Assembly: GCA_035559995.1 (NCBI GenBank)
Contig: DATMAM010000051.1
Coordinates: 1 to 64,000 of the forward strand
From: DATMAM01 sp035559995
Lineage (GTDB): Bacteria > Desulfobacterota > Binatia > UBA9968
Direction of reading: 5' to 3'
Length of the DNA: 64,000 nt
Shown: in pieces, positions 45,492-53,852 of the stretch
Position numbering within the stretch: the stretch's first letter is position 1
Layout: each line of letters begins with the position of its first letter
The notes under the pieces: model-generated
Databases searched by the model: none
Told to the model about the DNA's origin: nothing
What the model saw: only the letters and a program-made list of their open reading frames with translations
Position numbers and translations under genes: made by a program

Positions 45492-46250
45492 ATGTTTCCC
45501 TACCGTGACGAGAACGAAACCCAACACCCGGCGATCGTTACCGGAAGCTTGATCGGCCTCAATATCTTGAGCTGGGTTGCGGTGCAATGTGCGGGAAGCG
45601 AGCTGGCGCTCGCCAAATCGGTCTGCGAACTGGGATTGATTCCAGGCGAGTTAACCGGCACGCTTGCGGCGGGAACGCCGTTCCCGATGGGTCCAGGCCT
45701 CGTTTGCCTCACCGATCCCGGGCGTCAGGTCTTGCATCTTTTTACCTCGATGTTCTTGCACGGTTCCTGGCTGCACCTTCTGGGCAACATGTGGTTCTTG
45801 TGGCTTTTCGGCAACAATGTCGAGGATTCGATGGGGCGGCTGCGGTTCCTCGCCTTTTATTTGATATCCGGATTGGCGGCGGCGTTCGGGCAGGTGCTGA
45901 CCGATCCGAGATCGCCGATCCCGATGGTGGGCGCATCGGGAGCGATCAGCGGTGTGATGGGCGGCTACTTGATGCTTTACCCCAACGTGCGCGTCTACGC
46001 GCTCGTCCCGCTCGGCTTCTTTATCACCTCGATGGCGCTGCCCGCCTGGGTCATGCTCGGCTACTGGTTTCTGATTCAGTTCGTGAGCGGCCTTGCCAGT
46101 TTCGGCGGTGAAGTGGGCGGCGTGGCTTTCTGGGCGCACGTCGGGGGATTTGTCGCAGGGGTGGCGCTCGTAAAGTTGTTCGCCCGGCCGGATTATGTCG
46201 AAATGCACCGCGCGCACCACTGGCGGCCGAGGCGTCTGCTCCGCGGCTGA
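45492..46250 (+). CDS. rhomboid-family intramembrane serine protease
   Basis: 252-aa polytopic membrane protease, about six to seven helices. Active site: Ser149 in GASGAISG and His216 in AHVGGF, the rhomboid dyad; the HLLGNMWFLWLFGNNVEDSMGRLRFLAFYLISG region with Asn99 and the L1 loop are also typical, including the large insertion after the first helix (SVCELGLIPGELTGT...). ATG 45492 (MFPYRDENETQHP) is a common start for this subgroup. Rhomboids cleave transmembrane helices; the substrate is unknown. Heptamer repeats follow its stop. Confidence 0.93.
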   Translation: MFPYRDENETQHPAIVTGSLIGLNILSWVAVQCAGSELALAKSVCELGLIPGELTGTLAAGTPFPMGPGLVCLTDPGRQVLHLFTSMFLHGSWLHLLGNMWFLWLFGNNVEDSMGRLRFLAFYLISGLAAAFGQVLTDPRSPIPMVGASGAISGVMGGYLMLYPNVRVYALVPLGFFITSMALPAWVMLGYWFLIQFVSGLASFGGEVGGVAFWAHVGGFVAGVALVKLFARPDYVEMHRAHHWRPRRLLRG

Positions 46251-46283
46251 AGCAACCCGATCGACTCTAAGCTTCTCGCGGCA

Positions 46284-46360
46284 GACAGGAGTCGGGAGTC
46301 AGGAGTCAGAACTCAGAAGACAGAAGTCAGAAGTCAGAAGACAGGAGACAGAAGACAGGC
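46284..46360. repeat. 11-unit degenerate 7-bp tandem repeat
   Basis: Eleven consecutive heptamers of the form G(A/T)CAG(A/G)A, differing at one or two positions (for example GTCAGAA, GACAGGA, GACAGAA), spanning 77 bp between convergent rhomboid and thioesterase genes. One strand is almost free of C runs, giving strong purine bias. Likely a replication-slippage (VNTR) tract; no palindromic units and no spacers, so not CRISPR. Confidence 0.9.
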
Positions 46361-46452
46361 GCGGCGGATTTCGCAAGGCTCAACCCACCCTACGGTTTCA
46401 TCCGGCCCTCTGTTAGGTTCGTTTACGCGGTGCTTTGCGCGGGCGCGGGACC

Positions 46453-46827
46453 TTACGCGCCGGCGGCAAATTCCTTGGTATTGATGAGCGCTCTTCGGTG
46501 GGTTCCCTCACCGATCTTCACGTTGCGATCGTTAACCGCCGATACGGCAAACCGAAGCTTGTTGTCTTTTATTTCCAAAAGCTCCGCCGTAACCGTCACC
46601 GTCTGGCCGATTTTCGTGGGCGCCATGTGCCTTACGTCCACATGAATGCCTACGGTCTGCTCGTTTTCCTCCAAGTACGGCGCGACCAGACGCACGCACG
46701 TTCCTTCCATGAGGCTAATCATGGCGGGAGTCGAAAACACGTCGGCAGCCAGCTGTTTCGCGCGCATGTCCAGGGTCGTGGCGTACGACTCGCTGTGCTT
46801 AATTCCCCGCACCAGCCCGCTTTTCAT
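46453..46827 (-). CDS. hotdog-fold thioesterase, FlK-like
   Basis: 124-aa hotdog protein. Thr33, Glu41 and His67 (FSTPAMISLMEGT ... VDVRHMAPTKIGQ) keep exactly the spacing of the Thr42-Glu50-His76 triad of fluoroacetyl-CoA thioesterase FlK (+8, +26). The aromatic gate residues of FlK (Phe33/Phe36) align with Lys24 and Ala27, so fluoroacetyl specificity is unlikely; a general short acyl-CoA thioesterase is more probable. ATG 46827, 11 bp after the upstream amidohydrolase stop on the same strand, so in one transcript with it. Confidence 0.85.
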   Translation of the reverse strand: MKSGLVRGIKHSESYATTLDMRAKQLAADVFSTPAMISLMEGTCVRLVAPYLEENEQTVGIHVDVRHMAPTKIGQTVTVTAELLEIKDNKLRFAVSAVNDRNVKIGEGTHRRALINTKEFAAGA

Positions 46828-46838
46828 CGCCGGCCCGC

Positions 46839-47930
46839 TCACTCGCCGGCAAGCCGGTAGAACCGCTGCGAGTTTCGAAAAAGAACGGCTTCTTTGTCCG
46901 CCGCGCTGAGCCGCGGGTTTTCCCGCAGCTCTTCGAGCTCCGCCTTGCAGGTCTCCGCGTCGACCTCGTGGGGATAGTCCGACGAAAAGATGAACGGCTT
47001 GTTCCCGAGCACGCGCACCGCGTCGGCGATCGTCAGCTCGTTTCCTTCGACGCCGATGAAAATCCTCCCTTCCTCCGCGTGCCGGCGAATGTAATCGCCC
47101 ACGCTTTCGCCGCCGCGGAGCTTGAGAAAACGACCGCGCGGGTCGTACTGCACGTGACTCGCCCACGAGCGATTGAACCGCTCCACGCACGTGAGCGCCC
47201 AGGAGCATCCCGCCTCCAAAAAGCCAATGCGAACTCCGGGAAACCTGTCGAAAATGCCGTTGAAGATGATCCCGGCAAAGTTGACCATCTGCCCCCAGGG
47301 GTGGCCGAGCGCGTTCACCGGCGCGTACGGACTCATGTCGTCGAGCAGCATCCCTTCGTGCGCGCCGCCGTGGATGGCGAGCGCGCATCCCAGGCGCTCC
47401 GCTTCCTCGTAGATCGGCCAGTACTGTTCCGAGCCGAGATGCGCCATGTTCGCGCCGGTGGAAGGGAGCATCGCGCCACACATGCCCAAGTCCCTGACGA
47501 TCCGGCGCAGCTCGACGACCGCCTCTCTGGGCTCTTGCAGGGGAATGAGCCCCATCGCGCGAAAGCGCCTGCTCCGGCTGAGATAAACGTCGTAGATCCA
47601 GTTGTTGTAAGCCCGCGCCAGCTCGATCGCCCAGTCGCGGCTGACGATTTTCCCGAAACTCAATCCCGCGCTCGTATAGAGCACGGTCGAGTGAATGCCG
47701 ACTTCGTCGAGAAACTTCTCCCAGCCGTCGGGACCGACGTTCGCGAACGCGCCGCGCGGCGTAAAATGCCGGTTGGCGGAATGGAGATGATCGATCGGCG
47801 GAAACGGACTCTTGCCGCGGATGTCCGAGAAGCTTCTGCCGACGTATTCCTCCGGCATGTACTTCCAGATCGCCGCGATGTCCTCCATCACGTGGCCATC
47901 CCCGTCAATGACTTGCTTTGCTGCTTCCAT
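46839..47930 (-). CDS. amidohydrolase_2 family protein (second of tandem pair)
   Basis: 363-aa TIM-barrel amidohydrolase. VIDGDGHVMED near the start gives the first metal ligand, LAIHGGAHEG the second, and SSDYPHEVDAE the late Asp/His; the SDYPHE motif is typical of this decarboxylase-like group. VGIHSTVLYTSAGLS and VSRDWAIELARAYNNWIYDVY are also present in the gene just upstream, showing the two are tandem paralogues that have diverged. ATG 47930, 30 bp after the upstream gene. Followed by the FlK-like thioesterase. Substrate unknown. Confidence 0.88.
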   Translation of the reverse strand: MEAAKQVIDGDGHVMEDIAAIWKYMPEEYVGRSFSDIRGKSPFPPIDHLHSANRHFTPRGAFANVGPDGWEKFLDEVGIHSTVLYTSAGLSFGKIVSRDWAIELARAYNNWIYDVYLSRSRRFRAMGLIPLQEPREAVVELRRIVRDLGMCGAMLPSTGANMAHLGSEQYWPIYEEAERLGCALAIHGGAHEGMLLDDMSPYAPVNALGHPWGQMVNFAGIIFNGIFDRFPGVRIGFLEAGCSWALTCVERFNRSWASHVQYDPRGRFLKLRGGESVGDYIRRHAEEGRIFIGVEGNELTIADAVRVLGNKPFIFSSDYPHEVDAETCKAELEELRENPRLSAADKEAVLFRNSQRFYRLAGE

Positions 47931-47960
47931 GAAGCGCTCCCTTCATCCGCCTCGATGGCC

Positions 47961-49055
47961 CTATCCCGAAGCGCGCGCGGCCTGACTCTGGACAACGCGC
48001 GCCTCCAGGCGCGGGTAAAAACGCACTGCGTTATCGAAGAAAATCTTCCTCTTTAATTCGTCGGCGACGTCGGCCCGGCGGGTGAGCAGGGGAATGTCTT
48101 CGCTAAAATCCCGCTGGTCGCGCTCGTGCGGATAATCGGATGCCCAGACGATTCCATTCTCGCCCGCGACCTGCGCCGCCAGCGGCAGCGCGCTCTCGCC
48201 GACCTCCGCCGCAAAAAAGACATTCCGGCGGATATACGCGCTCGGCTTTTGCTTGCACTTCGGCGAGTGCTGGCCTTTTCTTTCCTGCTCTTCGTCCATC
48301 CGATCCATGAGCCACGGCACCCACCCGACGCCGCACTCCAGGCAGCCGAAACGCAGCCGCGGGAACAGCTCAAACACGCCTTCGAAAATCATGCTCACGA
48401 GCTGGCGCATCTGCGCGAAGGGGTGCTCGAGCGTGTGCGCGACGGTAAAATTGGTGACGCTATCGAGGCCGATGTGGGGAATGCTCAACCCGCCGTGCGT
48501 AGAAACCGGCACGTCGAGCTTTTGCGCCTCTTCCCACAGCGGATAGAACTCCGGTCCGCTAAAGAGCTTTCCGCCGAGCGCGACCGCGGGTAGCACCGCG
48601 CCCACCATCCCCAGATCGTTCACGCAGCGGCTGAGCTCCTTGACCGCTTCGTCGATATCCTGCACCGGCAGCAAAGCCACGCCGACGAGCCGCGGGCTTA
48701 CCTGCATGAATCGATGATAAAGCCAGTCGTTATACGCGCGCGCGAGCGTGACCGCCCAATCGCGATCTCGGATCACGCCGTGCGTAAGCCCCTGCGTCGG
48801 GTAGAGCACGGTCATTTCGATCCCGTTTTTATCCAGAAAATCGAGCCAGTGCTGCGCGTTGGGCCCCCGACCCCGGCCGACCCAACCTCCGGGTTTTCGC
48901 AGAGAGCGCAGATAGCCGTCGAGCGTTAGGCCGGGCCAGAAGGAGTAGCTCTTGTGCCACTCGAGGTCTTTATAGGGCGGACCGATAAACTCGCTCAGCT
49001 CCTCGTCCAGCTCTTGAACGTGCCCGTCGGCATCGATGATTCGAAACTCCGCCAT
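47961..49055 (-). CDS. amidohydrolase_2 family protein (first of tandem pair)
   Basis: 364 aa. IIDADGHVQELDEEL (metal HxE-type), PVSTHGGLS and WASDYPHERDQRDFSED mark the amidohydrolase_2 fold. NGIEMTVLYPTQGLTHGVIRDRDWAVTLARAYNDWLYHRFMQVSPRLVGVALLPVQDIDEAVKEL aligns well with the downstream paralogue at 46839. ATG 49055 preceded by AAGTT, a weak ribosome site; a longer frame to 49097 is unlikely. A TctC/Bug receptor gene lies 69 bp upstream on the same strand, suggesting uptake and processing of the same acid. Confidence 0.88.
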   Translation of the reverse strand: MAEFRIIDADGHVQELDEELSEFIGPPYKDLEWHKSYSFWPGLTLDGYLRSLRKPGGWVGRGRGPNAQHWLDFLDKNGIEMTVLYPTQGLTHGVIRDRDWAVTLARAYNDWLYHRFMQVSPRLVGVALLPVQDIDEAVKELSRCVNDLGMVGAVLPAVALGGKLFSGPEFYPLWEEAQKLDVPVSTHGGLSIPHIGLDSVTNFTVAHTLEHPFAQMRQLVSMIFEGVFELFPRLRFGCLECGVGWVPWLMDRMDEEQERKGQHSPKCKQKPSAYIRRNVFFAAEVGESALPLAAQVAGENGIVWASDYPHERDQRDFSEDIPLLTRRADVADELKRKIFFDNAVRFYPRLEARVVQSQAARASG

Positions 49056-49124
49056 AACTTTCGCACCTTGCGGCCTCGGTCGCGGATCGCTCCGCAACGC
49101 CTGCCGGCCGCTTGTTCAAAACCG

Positions 49125-50204
49125 CTACTTTCGCGCCTGATCGATAAACTGGCGGATGAAATCCACCAGCTCGTTCGGCACCGAGAGAATTTTTTGCCGG
49201 AGCTTCTCGCCCTCCTCGCCGGTGTCGAAGCGCGGATGAAACTTCATGACCTTCTTGGCGTCGGCGATAAACTCCTCGTCGCGGGAGAGCGACGCGAACG
49301 CCTGGCGCAGCGCCGCGACGGCCTCGGGCGGCGAGCCCGGCGGCATCAGCGCGACGCGCGACATGTTCCCGCTCGCGATGTTCGCCGCTTTGAGCGCCTC
49401 GTATTTGATCCCCGACGGCGGCTTGCCGAAGATCTGCGTATAGACCTGAGTGAAGGACACGAGCTCGGGAAAATCCGGGCTGCTTTTCGGCGTGCCGTCG
49501 GCGCTAAAGACGTCGTGATAGTAGATCGGCGTCACCATGCCGGTCTTCACCATCTGCGGTTCCACCACGCCGCGGTAACCCGGGATGCTCTCGTCGTGGT
49601 ACTGGATTTCGTTTCGCTGGACCGCAAGGCGCGCGTCGTTGCTGCTATTGTATCCGGTCACGTAATCGTACTTGACTCCGAGCAAATCGAACGCAAGTCG
49701 GAAGCGGAGATCCTTGTTGCTGTCGTAGGAAAGCCCTCCGGCGCGGAAGCGCTCCGCCTTCGCGATATCCGTGGGCTTTTTGATGCCGGGGGGAACGTCG
49801 GAGCGAATGTAGCAAACCGTGACTCCCTGAATCGAGGCGATATACGGAAGCTTCATGAGATCGACGCGCAGCGCCGGCGTGCGCATCATCCTGTGATTGT
49901 AGGGTCCGGTAAAGTAGCCCAAGGTCAGGCCGTCGGGCTTCGCCACCTCGCCGAGAAAGTTCATCCCTGTAACGCCGCCGGCGCCCGGCATATTCTGCGG
50001 CACGATCGACGGTTGTCCGGGGATGTGCTTGGCGAGATGGCGCGCGACGATCCTGCCCTCGATGTCCGTAGGACCGCCCGCGGCATAGTTGATGAGCAAG
50101 GTGAGCGTTTTTCCTTCGTAGAACGGTTTTTCCGCCGCCGAAACTTGCACTGCTCCCGCAACGACCCAGGACGCAATAAAAATGGCTCGGCCGATAAAGC
50201 TCAT
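49125..50204 (-). CDS. TctC/Bug-family solute receptor
   Basis: 359-aa periplasmic receptor. Signal peptide MSFIGRAIFIASWVVAGAVQVSAA, then EKPFYEGKTLTLLINYAAGGPTDIEGRIVARHLAKHIPGQPSIVPQNMPGAGGVTGMNFLGEVAKPDGLTLGYFTGPYNH, a clear Bug-family opening. C-terminal MPPGSPPEAVAALRQAF is also conserved. AAAAGGAGG precedes ATG 50204. No TctA/TctB here. It heads the run into two amidohydrolases and a thioesterase and is preceded by a DegT-type gene. Confidence 0.92.
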   Translation of the reverse strand: MSFIGRAIFIASWVVAGAVQVSAAEKPFYEGKTLTLLINYAAGGPTDIEGRIVARHLAKHIPGQPSIVPQNMPGAGGVTGMNFLGEVAKPDGLTLGYFTGPYNHRMMRTPALRVDLMKLPYIASIQGVTVCYIRSDVPPGIKKPTDIAKAERFRAGGLSYDSNKDLRFRLAFDLLGVKYDYVTGYNSSNDARLAVQRNEIQYHDESIPGYRGVVEPQMVKTGMVTPIYYHDVFSADGTPKSSPDFPELVSFTQVYTQIFGKPPSGIKYEALKAANIASGNMSRVALMPPGSPPEAVAALRQAFASLSRDEEFIADAKKVMKFHPRFDTGEEGEKLRQKILSVPNELVDFIRQFIDQARK

Positions 50205-50368
50205 AAGCGCCTCCTTTTGCTGGTTGGGCGGACCCGCAAACTTCACTCGCCGCGCCGCGGCGAGTCAGCCTCCATGCTAGCGATACTACGCAAACGAAAG
50301 GCGCATTGGCAAGATTGCCGCCCTGAAGGCACGAATCTTCTCCGCAACCGCGCGGCTTTGCGAGCGCC

Positions 50369-51580
50369 TCAATTTTGCGCCGCTTGCTTGACGATTGCGG
50401 CGATGCGTTCTACGTCGTCGAGGCTCACGTCCGGCTCGCACGGGAGCTCGATCAAATCGGGCCAGACGGTTTCGGCGTACGGCAAAGCCCTTCGCGCCAA
50501 GCCGGCGTAACGGGCAATCAAATGGATGGGCACATAGCTCCCCTGGACTTCGTAACCGGCTTTGCGGAGCGCGCCGATGGCGCGCGCGGCCCGATCCTCG
50601 CCCGCTCGTTTGGGCAAAATCCGAACGACCTGCGCCAGACACGCCGACCCGTCTCGATGCGGCACTAGCTCCAGCCCTTCGGTTGTGCCGAGCAAGCTTT
50701 GGTAGGCGCGGACGCGCGCCCGTCGGGCGGCGAGGTTCTCGGGCAACGCCTCGAGGAGACTCACGGCGACAGCCGCCTTGAGGTTGGCCATCGCTTCTTT
50801 GCGATAGGGGGCCGGCGGCAGGTCGGGCCCGCTCTTCCTTGCTCGCGAAAGCGCCGCCTCCAGCGGAAAGGTCCAGCGTCGCCACCGCCGCCACACCAGC
50901 GTGGACCCGAGAGTCGCAACGACAGAACAAAACCGGGGTGGCGATAAGTCTGCCTTTAACCCCGCGGCAACTTCTCTCTTGCGCGAAAACGCCGCTCCTC
51001 CCCCGAGACCGAAACAAACCTTCTCGGCGCCGAAACTGAGGATGCCGGCGTCGCCGAAACTCCCGACCGGCTGGCCATGGACGGTGGCGCCCAGCGCCTG
51101 AGCGGCGTCGTCGATCACGCGGATATTCCTTTCCTGCGCAAGCGCCGCGATCCGCTCGATGTCCGCGGGGTTTCCGAAAAGGTGAGGCACGACGACGGCT
51201 CTGGTCTTAGGCGTCATGGCCGCCGCGGCCGACTCCACGTCGATGTTGAGCTCGCCGCCCACATCGCTCAAGACGGGCAGCGCTCCGGCAGCCAGAATCG
51301 GCGGCACGACGGCCGTGCAGCAAAACGTCGGGATGATGACCTCGTCTCCCCGTCCGATACCGCATGCGCGGAGCGCGATCTCGAGCGCCAAGCTTCCCGA
51401 GCCGCAAAGAACGGTATCCGCCGCGCGGAATTTTTTCTCGAGCAGCGACTCCAGGGCGCAAAGCTCGGGGCCGGCGACGACGGTCCCCGACGCAAACGAC
51501 CGCAGGATGCTTTTGTACGTCCTCCCGTTCCAATAAGGGACGCAGAGAGGCGCCCGCGCCGGGTAGACGGTAACGCTCAT
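50369..51580 (-). CDS. DegT/DnrJ/EryC1/StrS aminotransferase
   Basis: 403-aa PLP-dependent sugar aminotransferase family. VVAGPELCALESLLEKKFRAADTVLCGSGSLALEIALRACGIGRGDEVIIPTFCCTAV (substrate/PLP binding), IRVIDDAAQALGATVHGQPVGSFGDAGILSFGAEKVCFGLGGGA with the Schiff-base lysine in GAEK, and a C-terminal YVPIHL loop. These enzymes aminate keto-sugars for cell-wall or exopolysaccharide units, or act on other aldehydes. No other nucleotide-sugar genes are adjacent. ATG 51580 is 22 bp after the upstream gene stop. The middle of the protein (about 230-270, RRWRRWTFPLEAAL) is unusually basic and aromatic. Confidence 0.85.
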   Translation of the reverse strand: MSVTVYPARAPLCVPYWNGRTYKSILRSFASGTVVAGPELCALESLLEKKFRAADTVLCGSGSLALEIALRACGIGRGDEVIIPTFCCTAVVPPILAAGALPVLSDVGGELNIDVESAAAAMTPKTRAVVVPHLFGNPADIERIAALAQERNIRVIDDAAQALGATVHGQPVGSFGDAGILSFGAEKVCFGLGGGAAFSRKREVAAGLKADLSPPRFCSVVATLGSTLVWRRWRRWTFPLEAALSRARKSGPDLPPAPYRKEAMANLKAAVAVSLLEALPENLAARRARVRAYQSLLGTTEGLELVPHRDGSACLAQVVRILPKRAGEDRAARAIGALRKAGYEVQGSYVPIHLIARYAGLARRALPYAETVWPDLIELPCEPDVSLDDVERIAAIVKQAAQN

Positions 51581-51602
51581 GAATCTTCTCGCCTGGCGCT
51601 CT

Positions 51603-53747
51603 TTACTTCGCCAGCGGATGGGGACGCAGCTGGAAGTGGACGGCGAGAGGCTTGGAGCCTTTGCCGCGCTCCATCAACCACGGCGCCCGATCGCCGCTCG
51701 AGCTCCACAAGCCGCGGCCCTTCCAGCCGGCGTTCGGATCGTCGATGCGCCCGTCGAAACCCTTCGCGTAAAATCCCAGCGGGTAGGGCACCAGGATGCG
51801 GATCATCTTCCCGTCCTTCAAAGCCACCAGACCGTGATGGAGGTTCGCGGTCGACATCGGCACGTCCTCGCCGAGGCCGAACGTATTGTGCTGATCGACC
51901 CAGGAGTAGTAGCTCGACTCGGCGCTGTTGTCGCCGATTCCCTGAAAGCCGGGACCGGGATACTGATAGAACGACCAGCCCTCGGGGCAATGATCGCCGG
52001 TCGCCTTTGGGCCGTTGAGCGGCCCCTTGCATTTTCTCCGGTCGAAGCTTGCCAGATGCCCGCTCGCGAGCGACGCCCACACGACGCCCTGCTTGTCGAT
52101 GTCCGCGCCGCGGATCCCGAATCCCGGCAGAGGCACATTATAGATTTCCGCGAGCGCCGTCTCCGGAGGATTCGGCCCGGGAACGATGCGCACGATGCTG
52201 CCGGGAAAACTGCGATAGGAACCCCAGATTGAGCCGTCCGCCGGGCTCGGCATCACGGCGTAAAATCCGGCCGAGATGCGCTTGTCTTTGGTCGGATCCA
52301 CCGGTTCGTTCGGCTCGACGTACGCGTCGCGCTTGCCGTTTCCGTTGGTGTCCAGAACGATCGGCGTCCAGCCCTGCGCTTTGGCGGCATCGCCGGTCTC
52401 GTCGAATATCTTCATGTCCAGCCAGCCGACGACCTGGCCGCCGCCGCTGGTCCACAGCCTATCGTTGGCGTCTAACTGCAAGTGATGGGTGCCGAAGCAG
52501 GTGTCGATAAACGTGTACTCCATGGTCTTCGGATCGAGCATCGCGAGATGGCGATTGGCGCGCTCCGTCGGGAACACTTTGGCCGAGGGGTGGCTCGAAC
52601 CCTTCTTGCAAAAGGCCGGGTTGTTCGGGCCGCGGATCGCCGCGGCAAACCACACGCGCCCTTTGCGATCGAACATGCCGTTGTGGTTGTTCGCTTTGCT
52701 CGTCCAGAGGACCTCGTTTCCCCAGTAGGGCGAAGGCTGAAGCGGGCCCTCGCGCATGGCCGCAGGCGTATCCGGGTCGCGCACGGGGGCCGGCAAATCG
52801 CGCGCCGTATGCGTCTTCGGGTCCAGGACCGGAATAAGATCGACGCTCAACTCGGTCGAGCCGTAGACCGGGCCGTAAGCGTTCACCGTCGGAAAGCGCC
52901 GGTCCGACGAGATCAGATCGTGCAGGTAGTGCTTTTCGTTAAGCCATTCCCAATGGGTGACGACGATATTGCGTTCGATCCCCTCGGGACGCGGCGGCTT
53001 TGCGTGCGGCAGCTCCCCTTTGGCGATCCGGTCGGTCCAATCGGCGAGGTAGCGAATGCTCCCGCCGCCAAGCTGCTTGACGGCATCGCGAAACATCGTG
53101 TGCCCCCCCTGGCCCGACTGGATCCGGCGAAACCATCTCTCCTCGGAGTTGGCGAACTTGCCGAACGGGAACGGCACGTTCTCGGGAAAGGCGCGCATGG
53201 CTTTGACGCCGATCGCATGGCAGTTGGCGCAGCCGTTGGATTTCATCAGGTTCAGGTACTGGTTCTGGGTGATCTTTTCCGGAAATTTTCCCTTGCCTCC
53301 AAACTCGCTCTTATCGGGAATCTTCATCATCGAATACCAGTAGATCGCGGGATAGTACTCCGCCGCTGCGGCCTCGCTCGGTGCGATCACCGCCTTGAGA
53401 TTCAAGATCTTCCCGGGCTTCGACCTGACTTTCGGCGAGTCGACGAGCCCATAGCCGCGCACCCACACGTTGTAGGTCGCTTTGGGAAGATCGGGGATCA
53501 CATAACGGCCTTGATCGTCGGTGACCACGATTCTCGTAAAACGCGTGGGCAGCTCCGTGGTCTCCGCGACGACCCAAACGCCCGCCTCGGGCCCCCTCGC
53601 GCTCCTGACCACGCCGCCGATGTCATCGTCGTCGATCGCCACCGCCGGCGCCTTCTGTTGGCTGGCGAGTCGCTGCGGGTAGACGGTCAAGAACACGGCG
53701 GCGGCTGCCGCGACTGCTCCCGCGTAAAAAACCGTGATCCGTCTCAT
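51603..53747 (-). CDS. secreted protein: carboxypeptidase-regulatory-like domain, single haem-c motif, beta-propeller
   Basis: 714 aa. Signal peptide MRRITVFYAGAVAAAAAVFLTVYPQRLAS; then a Cna_B/carboxypeptidase-regulatory-like beta-sandwich (about 42-122: GGVVRSARGPEAGVWVVAETTELPTRFTRIVVTDDQGRYVIPDLP); a CxxCH haem-c motif, NGCANCHAIG (Cys173-His177), the only one; and a C-terminal beta-propeller like virginiamycin-B lyase/NHL-type repeats (NGMFDRKGRVWFA..., DANDRLWTSGG, ADIDKQGVVWASLASGHL). ATG 53747 with GAAAGGAG upstream. The combination suggests a periplasmic electron-transfer or substrate-oxidation protein; the activity is unknown. Confidence 0.8.
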   Translation of the reverse strand: MRRITVFYAGAVAAAAAVFLTVYPQRLASQQKAPAVAIDDDDIGGVVRSARGPEAGVWVVAETTELPTRFTRIVVTDDQGRYVIPDLPKATYNVWVRGYGLVDSPKVRSKPGKILNLKAVIAPSEAAAAEYYPAIYWYSMMKIPDKSEFGGKGKFPEKITQNQYLNLMKSNGCANCHAIGVKAMRAFPENVPFPFGKFANSEERWFRRIQSGQGGHTMFRDAVKQLGGGSIRYLADWTDRIAKGELPHAKPPRPEGIERNIVVTHWEWLNEKHYLHDLISSDRRFPTVNAYGPVYGSTELSVDLIPVLDPKTHTARDLPAPVRDPDTPAAMREGPLQPSPYWGNEVLWTSKANNHNGMFDRKGRVWFAAAIRGPNNPAFCKKGSSHPSAKVFPTERANRHLAMLDPKTMEYTFIDTCFGTHHLQLDANDRLWTSGGGQVVGWLDMKIFDETGDAAKAQGWTPIVLDTNGNGKRDAYVEPNEPVDPTKDKRISAGFYAVMPSPADGSIWGSYRSFPGSIVRIVPGPNPPETALAEIYNVPLPGFGIRGADIDKQGVVWASLASGHLASFDRRKCKGPLNGPKATGDHCPEGWSFYQYPGPGFQGIGDNSAESSYYSWVDQHNTFGLGEDVPMSTANLHHGLVALKDGKMIRILVPYPLGFYAKGFDGRIDDPNAGWKGRGLWSSSGDRAPWLMERGKGSKPLAVHFQLRPHPLAK

Positions 53748-53852
53748 GCTGGCTCCTTTCGTCCGCTGGCGGCCCTTGTTTGTAACCGTCCGGGCGAGGA
53801 TAGATTCTACAAGTTGCCGCAAACGCTTTACCATACTCCTTTGGATCGGTTT

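Noticed and set aside
46284..46360. Heptamer tract considered as a CRISPR array
   Set aside because: Units are 7 bp, adjacent without unique spacers, and not palindromic; no cas genes nearby.
46453..46827. Calling the thioesterase a fluoroacetate-resistance gene
   Set aside because: The FlK triad is present, but the aromatic gate residues are not, and no organofluorine genes are around.
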